In this document: piece after piece, positions 1 to 10,520 of the stretch
How the letters are laid out: each line of letters starts with the position of its first letter
Position numbering within the stretch: the stretch's first letter is position 1
Source of the DNA: Nemophila menziesii
Taxonomy: Eukaryota; Streptophyta; Magnoliopsida; Boraginales; Hydrophyllaceae
Reading direction: 5' to 3'
DNA length: 64,000 bases
Assembly: GCA_029959085.1 (NCBI GenBank)
Contig: JARWIR010000021.1
Span: 21,849,620 to 21,913,619, forward strand
Notes under the pieces: generated by a model
Told to the model about the DNA's origin: nothing
What the model saw: only the letters and a program-made list of their open reading frames with translations
Databases searched by the model: none
Position numbers and translations under genes: made by a program

Positions 1-142
1 TTAACCCCTGGTGTACTGAAAATTTACCCCATATTACACCCTCCCTCCTTTCCTATCTAAATATTAGCATGTATAATACCCCATATTACCCATATATATT
101 GTTTTACTTTCAGCCACTCTCCTTGGGACAGATTCCCGATAG

Positions 143-150
143 TATAAAAA
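143..150 (+). promoter_or_regulatory. Probable TATA box of the F-box gene
   Basis: A TATAAAAA stretch lies about 45 bp before the chosen ATG of the F-box gene. The position suits a core promoter with a very short 5' leader. This is positional inference only; no transcript is available. Confidence 0.4.
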
Positions 151-195
151 ATTTACACTCCAAATTAACATTATCAATTTGCAAAACATACAGGA

Positions 196-2103
196 ATGGA
201 CGACATACACAATCCGAGGATTAACGTGAAAAAGTGCAAGTCTGATTATGAGAATTTCGGTGAAAAGGAAAACGAAGATGACAGTACTTATATGGTTGAT
301 CGGATATCAGAGTTGCCTGATTTCATAATTCATCATATACTTTCTTTTCTGGATTCTCCAAGTCAAGTAACTAAAACAAGTGTCTTGTCAAAGAGGTGGT
401 ATCATAGCTTTTATTCATCATTCCCTGAATTATATTTCTCCGAACCTCTACTCTCAGTCTCGGCATCAGAAAAGAACAAATTCTTAAAGTATATAGAAAA
501 GTGTTTATCAAGATATCATAGTAACGGATTCAGGATAAGGAAGTTTAGTCTTCGAATCAGGGTCGCGTACAATGATTCTCGTTTGGTTTCTTTGGTTTAT
601 AAGTGGATTGGATTTCTATTGCAGAACCAGATTGAAGATATACATATATCTTGTTATAGAGACAACAGAAACGAGGAAGTTTCTTTCATTTTACCACAAA
701 ATTTCTTCTCCACGAGTAAATTGCTCAAAATTGTGAGGTTAGATGGATGTGGTATTGAGTCCCCATTGTGCATGGATCAAATAGCATTCGGTTCTTTACA
801 AGACTTATATCTTTCTGAAGTATTCTTCCGAGATGAGAATGTGATAAATTATATAATATCTAGTTGTCCGTTGCTCGAAAAAATCATTCTGAAGAATTTT
901 GACGGATTGAAAAAACTACATTTGTATGGACTTGATAAGCTTAGGTGCATTGAATTGGCTACGCCAAGTAGTGAGCTTTCCGTCATTGATATCAAAGCTC
1001 TTAGCCTTCAATCGTTTAGTTACAGTGAGAATATATATAATAATACTACGCCTAGGATTGAAATGGGTGCTTGTAAGAATTTGAGGGATTTGAACTTGTC
1101 CAATATCGAACCTGATGGTTGGCAATTAGATGACTTTAGTACTCAATTCCCGCTTCTAGAAGGATTTACATTAGATCATTGTGATATCGAAGAAGTTCAG
1201 ATTTCAAGTGAATGTTTGAAGAAATTTGGTTTAAGATATTGTTATGATTTAAGCAATGTTGTGATTGAGGCTTCTAATTTGCTATCATTTGAGTTTTTCT
1301 GCGCAGATGATTCTGATCTTCCTTTGATTACTTCAACAAATATGTTTGGAAAGTGGGAAGCTACTTTGAACTTTTATGGCAACCATACATTGGACATGTT
1401 TAGGTTGCTAGACTTGAAGGCATTCCTTTTGAAATCTGAGCACTTTACAGAAGTGACGCTCAATAACTTCAGTTTTGAGGCGGTAAGTTTTATCATCCAT
1501 TAAATCATTCGAAAATTCCTTTCTTTATTTACCTTACGTTTATATCACTCTTTCCAGTCAGAAGTAGATATAGATGCAAATCGCAAAATTTTGTCATCCA
1601 CAGAAGGATTTGAACTCGACCATTTAAAGTTACGAGTTTGTCAGATTTCACAAAATTATCGAGTTGCTCTTGAAAACCTGCTGTTGTGCTGCCACCCTAA
1701 TGTGCTTTCACTTGAAGTTACCGAAACCCTAACAAACTCTCTTTATACAACAGAACTTATCGAGGTTAGCCAACTAACAATGCTCACACACTGTCTCTTC
1801 TATAAAATAATCTTCTTTAATTACTTTATTTTAGTATCTGATTGTTTCTATACCGAATATTGTTTTCTATAACTGTTTTCATGTGATTGTTTGACTCATT
1901 CACAGCACATATATGAGAAGCTAAGTCACGAAGGTCGTACTAGCTATGGTTGGTGTAGATGCTGGAATAAGAATGTGAAGAAGGTTGAAATTAAGTTATT
2001 TGATCCAAAGTCTGAGAAAAGGATACCTATTAAACTGGCGGCTCTATTGGGTAGTTTGCCAACTATTAAGAACCAAGAGATTCAGTTTTGGCTTAACTGG
2101 TAA
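196..2103 (+). CDS. F-box/LRR-type protein (substrate receptor of an SCF ubiquitin ligase)
   Basis: Three exons are proposed: 196-1482, 1558-1764 and 1906-2103 (1287, 207 and 198 nt, all phase 0), joining to 563 residues. The N-terminal F-box is clear at about residues 36-75 (ISELPDFIIHHILSFL followed by TKTSVLSKRWYHSF), the fold that binds SKP1/ASK. Behind it are degenerate leucine-rich repeats of the plant F-box/RNI type (for example ENVINYIISSCPLLEKI and LRDLNLSN). The C-terminus ends in QFWLNW and does not show a clear FBD domain. The family recruits substrates to SCF ubiquitin ligases; the substrate here is unknown. Intron 1 has a standard GTAAGT donor; the intron 2 donor GTTAGC is weak, so the second junction is less sure. 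A LINE lies only about 100 bp after the stop and may affect 3' end formation. Confidence 0.88.
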
Positions 2104-2205
2104 CATTTTTTCCATTTAGAGTTGGAGATTGAGTAGCTAAGAAATGTTTTGAAGGCGTCTTGTAATAAGATAGCAGAACGTATTATCCTAGATTTGTCTC
2201 ATTTA

Positions 2206-2218
2206 TAACGGGTTGGTT
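2206..2218. repeat. Target site duplication (left copy) of the LINE insertion
   Basis: TAACGGGTTGGTT is found here and again at 3412-3424, bracketing the reverse-oriented LINE. A 13-bp direct repeat next to the poly-A end (poly-T on this strand) is the expected product of target-primed reverse transcription. Confidence 0.85.
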
Positions 2219-3411
2219 TTTTTTTTTTTTTTTTTTTTGTCAGATTACATAAGTTATGAATTATTACAATGATTAAGTGATTGCTTAAGCCATTCTATAC
2301 TATCTTCTACACTAGTAGACGTCCAGTTTCCTATGCTGCCAGATTTCCGCACTAATTTTGCCGCCAGATCTGCAATTGTGTTATGTTCCCTTTTAAGGTG
2401 CTTAATTTTCCATCCAGGAAATTTTGCAATCCTTTGCCAAATAAATTCAATCATCGGCCGGATCGTCCAGTCAATTCCCGTTTTCCTATGTATACCTTGG
2501 ACAATTTCAAGGTTGTCGGTGTAAAAGATGATACTCCTACAATCCAATTCTTCAGCCCCCTTCATAGCTTGCAGTAAAGCCCATACTTCACCCTCCTTTG
2601 CACTTCTGAAAGAACCACGTCTATGTTCGATTTTTACAATCCTTTTGTCTTTGTCGATTCCGATCGAGGCGATTCCTGCTATCTCATGTTTAGCCACAAA
2701 AGATGTATCGTTGTGCCAATACATATCTACTTGTTCCTCTTGATCTTCTGCCTTTTCCTTTATACACCCCTCAATTGATTGTCTTTCTCTTTGAATGATA
2801 TGCTCCCCCATCTGTCCCTGATTTGTCTTGTATAACCTATCAATTAGTTTATTACAATTATTAATGATTTCAGAAATATCCCATTCCTTGGTTTCGTAAA
2901 AACCTTTCATCTTTGCTTTCCAAAGATTCCATAAAATAGTAATGATGTTACTAATCAGGACTTTTTTATCCCACCCATTATTCGTGTAACTTTTGATGAT
3001 ACCGATGAACCAGTCTTTGAAATTTTGATTATTCTCACGGTCAATCTTGATTTGTAATGTCGATTCCGCCCAAACAGCTTGGCTGAATGGACAGTCGATG
3101 AAAAAATGTTCCGTAGTATCCTCGGCTTCCTCGCACCATTCACAAGTTGAATCATTTACACATTTTCTTCTATTTAGATTTTTCTTTGTCGGTACCGCTT
3201 CATTAATTATTTTCCATACGAAATTCCGCATCCTTGTTGGTACATTAGATGACCAAATAATAGACCAAAGTGATGTATCACCCTCATGGGTTTTCTTTGT
3301 GGAGGCACTTCCTTCTTTGTTGATCTCTTCATTTACCAGAAAATGATATCCCGATTTAGTTAAAATGAGGACACATAAAAATTCATAGTCAACCAACCCG
3401 TTACGATTTAG
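2219..3411 (-). mobile_element. 5'-truncated LINE (L1-type, RNase H-bearing), inserted with 13-bp TSD
   Basis: The element lies on the minus strand. Its poly-A tail is the T run ending at 2238, and its TSDs are 2206-2218 and 3412-3424. True LINE sequence runs from 3360 down to the tail; bases 3361-3403 are an inverted copy of the flanking host DNA (see the palindrome entry). Only the 3' part of ORF2 is present (zinc-binding RT-associated region and RNase H), so the copy was dead on arrival. Its protein is closely related to the C-terminal part of the long LINE at 34-40.8 kb, so both belong to one family or sister families. Confidence 0.9.
2254..3396 (-). pseudogene. LINE ORF2 C-terminal fragment: zf-RVT plus RNase H
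   Basis: The open frame is 380 codons, but the first 12 residues (MVDYEFLCVLIL) come from the inverted host DNA at 3361-3396; LINE homology begins at TKSGYHFL. Residues about 45-115 show the zinc-binding RT-associated region (WSSNVPTRMRNFVWK, then CEWCEEAEDTTEHFFIDC). The RNase H domain covers about 225-370 and retains the acidic residues in HNDTSF, EGEVWALLQA, YTDNLEIVQG and IADLAAKL. The frame has no internal stop and ends at a stop about 15 bp before the poly-A. It lacks endonuclease and polymerase, so it is a truncated transposon gene and not a host RNase H. Confidence 0.85.
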
Positions 3412-3454
3412 TAACGGGTTGGTTGACTATGAATTTTTATGTGTCCTCATTTTA
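3361..3454. repeat. Perfect 43-bp inverted repeat with 8-nt loop at the LINE 5' junction
   Basis: The left arm 3361-3403 is the exact reverse complement of the right arm 3412-3454; the loop CGATTTAG is 3404-3411. The right arm is host flank including the right TSD copy; the left arm is an extra inverted copy fused to the truncated LINE 5' end. A strong hairpin would form in RNA or single-stranded DNA. Confidence 0.95.
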
Positions 3455-3550
3455 TCTCCTCTATGGACAGATATTTCTACTCCTTTTTGTAACGTTCCGC
3501 TACTCTATTTCTAAGAATATTTATTTTCTGATCCAAAAAAAAGTACTTCA

Positions 3551-3553
3551 TTT
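3551..3553. repeat. TTT target duplication (left) of the CACTA element
   Basis: TTT precedes the CACTA terminus here and follows the other terminus at 6858-6860. A 3-bp duplication is characteristic of CACTA (En/Spm) elements. The empty site near 10.76 kb has six T residues where the filled site has three plus six, consistent with a TTT duplication. Confidence 0.85.
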
Positions 3554-3819
3554 CACTACAAGAAAAAGGCTATTTAGTGACGTTTTTTTAGCGACGCGTC
3601 AAGATTGCGTCCCCAAAAAAATTATAATCAATGACGCAAATATAAAAGCGTCCTTATATACATGTACGGCGACATAATTTTTTAAGCGTCCCTATATACT
3701 CATTAATTGGGGACGCTATTAGATTAGCGTCGACATTTAATTTGTTATATCGACGCTTTTATTGCACGCGTCCCTAATTCTTTATTACCATGACGCAACA
3801 GAAGTGAGCGTCGATATTG

Positions 3820-3987
3820 ACACACTAAATAGGGACGCTACTAGTTAAGCGTCGACATTTAGTTTGTTATAATGACGTTTTTATTAAACGCGTCCCTAAT
3901 TCTACACACTAAATAGGGACGCTACTAGTTAAGCGTCGACATTTAGTTTGTTATAATGACGTTTTTATTAAACGCGTCCCTAATTCT
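3820..3987. repeat. 84-bp perfect tandem duplication in the CACTA subterminal region
   Basis: Bases 3820-3903 and 3904-3987 are identical over 84 bp. Each unit holds GGGACGCT, GCGTCGAC and GCGTCCC motifs, so the duplication raises the number of putative transposase sites at this end. Perfect identity implies a recent event. Confidence 0.95.
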
Positions 3988-4262
3988 ACCCAAAGGGAGA
4001 CGCTTCTAAATTTGCGTAGGCAATACTAATATTAGGGCAATAAAGTAATACAAAAAGAATAGATATTTTTTTTACAAAATTGGTTTGAAATAGTTTTATT
4101 TTCAATAAATTAGAGAATAAAGCAAAAAAAAACATTATTCATCTATTATTTGGTTTTTAATTATATATTTATAATAACGTAACTAATATATTAATATTAT
4201 AACATATTATTTTTGTTATTTTCATTTTTATTTAGTTTAAATATTAATTTTTATTTAATATA

Positions 4263-4566
4263 GGGTCAATGACCCAAAAAATCAAAATAATATTATACTT
4301 GCCCCAAAGAATCATCCATTAACTTACTATTATAAGATTACATGTTTACCCGTCAAAGACGATTCCCGTCAAGGACGATTCCCATCAAGGACGATTCCCG
4401 TCAAGGACGATTCCCGTCAAGGACGATTCCCGTCAAGAACGATTCCCGTCAAGGACGATTCCCATCAAGGACAAAATTTAGTTAATGATGTTATTGGGAA
4501 GAAATTTTGTCATTGATGTTATTGGGCTGAAAATAATATTATTTTGATTTTTTGGGTCATTTTCCC
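4263..4566. mobile_element. MULE-type MITE (304 bp) nested in the CACTA element
   Basis: Terminal inverted repeats of 34 bp (start GGGTCAATGACCC, end GGGTCATTTTCCC) match with two differences. The element is flanked by a perfect 9-bp direct repeat TTTAATATA at 4254-4262 and 4567-4575; 9-bp duplications are typical of Mutator-like elements. There is no coding capacity. Its middle carries a 16-bp minisatellite. Confidence 0.9.
4349..4472. repeat. 16-bp minisatellite, about 7.75 copies
   Basis: The unit is CCCGTCAAGGACGATT, repeated head to tail seven times plus a partial eighth copy, with single-base variants (CCCATC, AAAGAC, AAGAAC). It lies wholly inside the MITE. It has no unique spacers, so it is a minisatellite and not a CRISPR-like array. 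Confidence 0.95.
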
Positions 4567-6857
4567 TTTAATATATATAGTTATACCATTTATATTATTT
4601 AGTGTTTAAAGTTATTTTTTGATTTATTAAATTTGATAATTAAAATAAAATTATATATTAAATTATAAATATAATTTATTTCATATTATAAATGCAATAC
4701 TTAATTTATATTTTAAATAATGAAAAAAGAGACCTTTATTCAATACCTTTCACAAAAATAATAAAATATTATAAACTTTTCAAATAAATCATATAAAATA
4801 AATGCGTCCAAAAAAACATATAAAATAAATTATATTATAAGATAAAAACGTTGAAAATTTTCACAAGCGAAAAAGAAAGTAAAACCTGAAACCCATCTCT
4901 TCACACTTCGCATTGGAAAAAAATAGAAATAGAAACTCTTCACACCAAGCCCTCTCCTGCAAAATAAAAGCACCGCCACTGGCGGAGCATTCCTCACCAT
5001 CATCAACCCGGTTGAAGAACCCAAATTAAGATAAGTAATTGAATTATTTTAACCTAATATCATCAATTTTACAATTACAGTGGGGGTGCTTATTATATTT
5101 CTATACAATTTTTATTCGATTTGCATTTTTTATCTGTTTTGCAGTAAATCTCCACTTTGCACAACTGCTGATGGTCTTTCACACTCATCCAACGATTAAA
5201 GAAAAATTCTCTTACGCCCAGCCCACATCCAGCCCGCTTTCCTGCGCAGCCTTCTCACGGGCCATCATCAACACTACTGGCGCTACAATCAAAATAAACA
5301 CTAAAAAATCCAAATCAAGGTAAAGAATCAATTTTTACCACTGAAATTCTGAATTTTACAAAAAAAAATTGATTTAATTTCAACCTAATCTCATCGCTTT
5401 TATAATTTTTCAGAATTTCAGATTTAAAATTATGTTTAATTACTCTCGTGTATATTATTTTTATGTTTAAATTCGGTCATTAGAAGCTTTATCCGGGGCC
5501 GTGTGAGTTTTGTGGATCCCATGATTCTCCGTGACTGATAAAGTATGCAATTTGCTCTTATAAATTTTTTGATTTTTTTGCAGTAAATATCCATTTGGTG
5601 CAATTGAGGAGTTGGACTTATAGATAAATATCATTTGTTTATCTATTTAATTAAAGCATGTAGTGTTTAGCTTATATGTCAAAGAGTTTTTATATTATTT
5701 GATGATAAAAACTATCTTATAAAAAGCTCCAGTTTGCACAAAGTTAGCTTTAATCATCTTATGAAAGTCTGCTTGTTCAGTGACAAATATGCACTATTTT
5801 ATAGAAAATCGGTTTATATATGTTTTTCTCATGAGGTGCAAATTGATCTCAACTTTCCAGGCAACTTTGGAGCCTAGATAGGCCGAGGTATTATGTGTCA
5901 ACATTTCCTTTTTTGTTTCATTGGGAGCAATTTTCGCTTCAATTTCTCACATTGTCCATGACATTCAATATGCAGGGTCCAGGATGTGATTGAAGATATC
6001 AAGACAGGTAGTTAGGTTCCTGGTAAGAATTAAGTTTACTTTCATCTTACTATATAAATCTTATTAATCACTTAGTCTGCAGTTTTCAACTCTTTTCATC
6101 TCTTTTCAGGTTACACATCAGAAGCCTAAAATGAGTTTCAATGAAATAATGAATGAATTATTTTTAGTTATCTCAAGTATGAGAGTTATATGACAAAGGA
6201 TTCCAAGTTTAAAGTCACGGCGATAGTTGCAAGAAATGCTTTGGGTTTCTTGGTTCAGGCTTTGTGGGTTCCAAGTGATTGTAACCCTTTGTCTACAAAT
6301 CTTTTGTAATCTGTTCCGGCTTGACTTATTGATCAAGTAGAGATCGTGTCACAAGGGTGATATCTATAATTTCATTATGAACCTTTTGTAGTATGGAATT
6401 ATTAGCATATTAGTATTAAATAAGAAAATCAAATCAGGATTTCGATATATAAATATTATTAGTCATAATTGGGGACGCTAAGTGTATATGTATTGGTATT
6501 TATTTCAAGTAATTGGGGACGCTAAGTGTATATGCGTTGTTATTTATTTTATATAATTAGCGACGCTACGTGTATATGCGTCGACATTTATTCCACCTAA
6601 TTGTCGACGCTATGTGATAAAGCGTCTGCAAATCCCTTAGGACATTTGCCGACGCTATTTGAAAAAGGGAACGCTTTGTTATATGCGTCCCCTATAACTG
6701 TCTGGAACAGGGACGCGTTACTAAATGCGTCGGCATATAAAAAGCGACGTTTGCATAGCCGACGCGTCATTTTGCGTCCGCGTTATCTATGGCGACGCGC
6801 CGATAGCGTTGTCGAAGGTCAAAAATAGCGTCCTCAATTCCTCATTTTCTTGTAGTG

Positions 6858-7075
6858 TTTTTTGTCGAAAGAGTAAAGATATAGTAACAGCACGAAAAGC
6901 AAAAAGGCTCTTATGTTTAGATGCTCTCTTTTAGCAGGAAATGTTATAATACCAGTTGTTGAAAATATGACCGAAAATACCCATTCTAAAAGCTTAAATT
7001 TGGCTGAATACCCTACTGATTACCCGCTGAACCTCCGGTGAATTTTTTTCTTAAAAATGTCTGACTTTTTCTGTT
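6858..7075 (+). repeat. Copy 1 of a duplicated segment (partner near 10761-10978)
   Basis: About 220 bp after the CACTA end is clearly homologous to about 10761-10978, with scattered substitutions. Together with 3534-3553 on the other side of the CACTA, it makes up the filled version of the same target. The segment includes an exon-like piece after a TTTTAGCAG acceptor-like site; its frame reads AGNVIIPVVENMTEN and EYPTDYPL. I do not recognise the protein. It may be a relic of a host gene duplicated with the surrounding DNA. Confidence 0.8.
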
Positions 7076-7399
7076 ATTCTTTGTTTATCAACAAAAATTG
7101 TTTTATTAAGCTCAACAATTTAAAAACATCTCAAAAAACCTCAAGACTAATCTACTTTAATCCAAAACAAATAAACAACTTTATCCAATCTTTAAATACT
7201 TTTTATAACTTCCAATCAAAAGATATTTTACTTCTATTGCCTTTAATTTTGAACTTCTTTTTGTTAGCAGACTTAATATACACAAATTAAAGTATTTTTT
7301 TGCATGATTTGATTTTATTTCTCCCTTTATCTTTATATATATACGCATTCCTATTATTTCAAATAAAATATATATAGATAGTAAACTGTGAGTAAAAAT
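7076..7399. other. Intergenic, AT-rich, nothing recognised
   Basis: This stretch follows the duplicated segment and precedes the first copia-derived codons. I see no LTR, primer binding site or convincing coding frame. The missing 5' LTR and gag of the next copia element are not here. Confidence 0.5.
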
Positions 7400-7408
7400 G
7401 GAAGTCGC

Positions 7409-7741
7409 TAGTTTTCTAAACAAAAGAAATGGTTCTTCGATTCTAGTTGTTCAAATCATATGACATCAAATTCTAATTTGGTTAGTACTGCAAACACTTT
7501 ACCACATACTCTCCCTATTTATACTGTTGATGGTACACCTATGTCAATAAGTCATATTGGGTCAATTTCTACTTCTAGTACTTCATTTTCCAATGTTTAT
7601 CTTGTTCCTAAACTTTCATTTAATCTTATTTTTGTGGGTCAACTATGTGACGTTGGTCTAAACCTCACTTGCTCTAGTTCTAGTTGTAGTGTGCAGGATC
7701 CTAAAACTGAACAGACTCTTGGGAGAGGCCGTAAAGTATGA
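7409..7741 (+). pseudogene. copia protease / pre-integrase remnant
   Basis: The frame around 7425 onward reads WFFDSSCSNHMTSNS, the copia aspartic-protease context (normally a D-S/T-G-A/C motif near SNHM), followed by the YTVDGTPMSI and FSNVYLVPKLSFNLIFVGQLC segments that are conserved between the protease and GAG-pre-integrase regions. The catalytic segment is DSSCS, so the third triad residue Gly is replaced by Ser. Coding stops at 7741 and resumes in another frame for the integrase. Confidence 0.7.
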
Positions 7742-7849
7742 CGACTTTTTGAGCTTGTCAACCTCCATCCCCCATCTCATACCGCTACTCCAGTTATTCG
7801 ACCAATCCCATCATCAGTCTCATCACCTGTTCAACTTTGCCACTCTAGA

Positions 7850-9061
7850 TTGGGGAACGCTTCATTAGGTAAACTTCAACCATTAGTCTCAAAAGGGTCA
7901 CTAGGTCAGGTCCCCATTGAAAAGATCAACTGTATATCGTCTCAACTCGGTAAACAACCATCCTTATCCTTTAGTAAGAGTGAGTCCACATCATTAGCAC
8001 GCTTTGACTTAATCTCCTCAGATATTTGGGGACTCTCTCCCACACCGACCATGGGGGGATCTCGTTACTTTGTTATATTTTTTGATGACTACTCTAGATT
8101 CATATGGATATACCTTATGAAAAACCGGTTAGATCTCTTTCAAATCTATTCAGAACTCACTGCCATGATTTACACTCAATTTTCACATCGTATTGAGATT
8201 CTCCATACAGATAATGCCATGGAGTATAAGTCGTCTAACTTTACCTCTCTTCTTTGTCAACATGGCACTGTTTCACATCAATCTTACCCATACACATCTC
8301 AACAGAATGGACGTGCTGAGCGTAAACACCGACACATCCTTGACATTACTCGCACATTTCTCATTTCTGCCTCATGCCCGCAATGTTTTTGGGGAGAAGC
8401 TGCCCTCACAGTTGTGCATGTCATAAATCGTTTACCCTCTCTCATTATTGATAATCTTACCCCATATGAACGTCTACATGGTAATCCACCCATATATGAC
8501 CTCTTTCGCGTCTTTGGTTGTGCTTGTTTTCTCATGGTTCCTCCTCATGAGCGTACTAAACTTGAACCTCGAGCTCGTCTATTTTGTTTTATAGGTTATT
8601 GGATTGAACACAAAGGTTATAGGTGTTGGGATCCACTCTCAAAATATTTGTGTATATCACGTCATGTGATTTTCTGGGAAAATAAAATGTTTTCATCCCT
8701 ATCATCATTCTCCCTTCCTCATGCTCCATCTTTACGTTTATTCATAGACCCGACCGTGGATATTTTCCCTAGTGATGATAATGAAGCAAGTTCAAATTCA
8801 GACACAATATCTCCCACATCTCCTGTCACAGTGCTCCATAGGTCCTCCGTTGGTATGGCCCATCCCAATTCATCTACTCCAGTTGAAGATTTTGTACCAG
8901 ATTTCGAGTCTCCAAATCACCTACCTCCTCGAGTAAGAAAACTTCCCGCATATTTTTGTGATTATCATTGTTCTTCTACTATTTTATCTCTGCATGAGCC
9001 ACAAAGTTACCGTGAAGCTAGTTCTAACAGAAAGCTATGGCAGAAGAATTGTGTGCATTAG
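7850..9061 (+). pseudogene. copia integrase fragment
   Basis: This 403-codon frame carries the retroviral-type integrase core. The D,D,E residues can be placed in SDIWGLSPTP, LHTDNAMEYKS and QQNGRAERKHRHILD. The C-terminal part (INRLPSLIID, VFGCACFLMVPPHERTKLEPRA, FIGYWIEHKGYRC) matches the usual copia integrase tail. The zinc-binding N-terminus is reduced (HSRLGN before the start) and lies in the short spacer after 7741. The frame stops at 9061 where the RT begins out of frame. Confidence 0.85.
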
Positions 9062-9722
9062 AAGAAAAACATACATGGAATTTGGTTGATCTTCCTCCAG
9101 GAAAACATGTTATGGGATGCAAATGGGTTTAAAGATCAAAGCACGGTCTGATAGTTCAATCCAGTGATATAAAGCTCGTCTTGTTGCAAAAGGGGTTACT
9201 CAAGAATACGTCATCGACTATGAAGAAACATTTGCCCCAGTTGCTCGCCTCACATCTGTTCGTAGCCTAGTTGTTGTTGCCGCTGTCCTCAAATGAAAAT
9301 TATGCCAAATGGATGTTAAGAATGCCTTTCTTAATGGTGATCTTAAAAAATAAGTGTTTATGAAGCCTCCTCCAGGTTATCTTCATCCTCCTCATAAGGT
9401 GTGTAAACTTCGTCGTGCTCTATGTGGTCTTAAACAAGGCCCCCGTGCCTGGTTCTCTAAATTTAATTCTGTCATTGGTGATTTTGGATTTATCTCAAGC
9501 AAGCATGACACTGCTCTTTTTATTCGTCGCTCTTCCGCTGATATGATCTTGTTGTTATTGCATGTATATGATATGGTTATCACATGTGATGATTCAAAGG
9601 GTATTTTTTATCTCAATAAATTTCTTGGTCAACACTTTGAGATGAAGGATCTTGGTATTCTAAATTATTTCCTTGGCATTGAGGTTTCTTTCGGTTCAGA
9701 TGGTTATTATCTCTCAGGCTAA
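9040..9722 (+). pseudogene. copia reverse transcriptase, frameshifted, catalytic box altered
   Basis: RT starts near EEKHTWNLVDLPPGKHVMGCKW and continues through several frame changes (9061-9353) into an open piece at 9354-9722 with MKPPPGYLHPP, KLRRALCGLKQGPRAWF and FGQ-type spacing. Copia elements have LLLYVDDMIIT at the polymerase centre; here the segment reads LLLLHVYDMVITC, so the first Asp of the YVDD box is a Tyr. The polymerase could not function even without the frameshifts. Confidence 0.8.
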
Positions 9723-10509
9723 GTACTCATCAGATCTTATTGCTCGTGCTGGACTCACTGATAGTAAGACATCGCCTACTCATGTTGATCCTACTTTACG
9801 TCTTACACCAATGGATGGTACTCCCCTTGAGAATCCATCTTTATATCATCAATTGGTTGGTAGTCTTATATATCTCACAATCACTCGGCCTGATCTTGCT
9901 TATGTTGTCTACTTGGTTAGCCAGTTTATGTCTGCTCCTCACTCCACTCATTATGCAATCGTCCCCCGTCTTTTGCGCTATGTGAAGAGAACTTTATTTC
10001 ACAGTTTATTTTTTTCTACGAGCGCTTCACTCGTTTTACATGGTTATTTGGATGCAGACTGGGCTGGTGATCCCACTGATCGGCGTTCAACAACTAGGTA
10101 CTGCTTTCAGTTAGGCGATCTCCTCTCATGGCGAAGTAAAAAGCAAACAGTTGTAGCCCGTTCTAGTACCGAAGCTGAATATCGTGCACTTGGTGACACT
10201 ACTCAGGAGGTGATATGGCTTCGCTGGCTCCTTTCAGATATGGGTGCTCCTCAAGCTACTTGCACGATTCTTCATTGTGATGATCAAAGTGCTACCCAAA
10301 TTGCACATAACGATGTTTTCCATGAGCGTCCTCGTCATACTGAGTGTGATTTTTATTTCATTCGTCAACTTGTTGCTCAAGGTACAACAAGACTTCAGTA
10401 CACACCTCCCGCTGACCAACTAGCTGATATCTTCACCAAAGCTCATCCTCCAGGTCGTCTTATGGATTTGATTTCCAAACTCAAGCTAGTGTCATTCCCA
10501 CCACCTTGA
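9673..10509 (+). pseudogene. copia RT C-terminus and RNase H
   Basis: An uninterrupted 278-codon frame begins in the RT thumb (YSSDLIARAGLTDSKTSPTH), continues through the connection (YHQLVGSLIYLTITRPDLAY) and the RNase H domain (LDADWAGDPTDRRSTT, RSSTEAEYRAL, CDDQSATQIAHN, ADQLADIFTK). The acidic residues of RNase H are present. The frame ends at 10509, two bases before the polypurine tract, the normal arrangement. Confidence 0.85.
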
Positions 10510-10520
10510 GTTTAAGGGGG

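Larger units (their letters stand above)
3554..6857. mobile_element. Non-autonomous CACTA (En/Spm-type) DNA transposon, 3304 bp
   Basis: The ends are CACTACAAGAAAA at 3554 and its reverse complement TTTTCTTGTAGTG ending at 6857, flanked by TTT. Both subterminal regions (about 3580-4010 and 6470-6835) are packed with short GCGTC/GACGC-bearing repeats in both orientations, the usual transposase-binding arrangement of this superfamily. No ORF resembling a TNPA/TNPD transposase is visible; the interior is AT-rich and contains intron-like and exon-like stretches of unknown origin at about 4860-6350. It must therefore rely on a transposase made elsewhere. A MULE-type MITE at 4263-4566 has inserted into it. 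Confidence 0.93.

Noticed and set aside
4349..4472. Regular short repeat that could look like a CRISPR array
   Set aside because: The 16-bp units are contiguous without spacers, lie inside a MITE and the DNA is from a plant nucleus.
5039..5323. 94-codon ORF within the CACTA element as a transposase
   Set aside because: No transposase motif, low-complexity hydrophobic start, and the length is far below that of TNPA or TNPD proteins.
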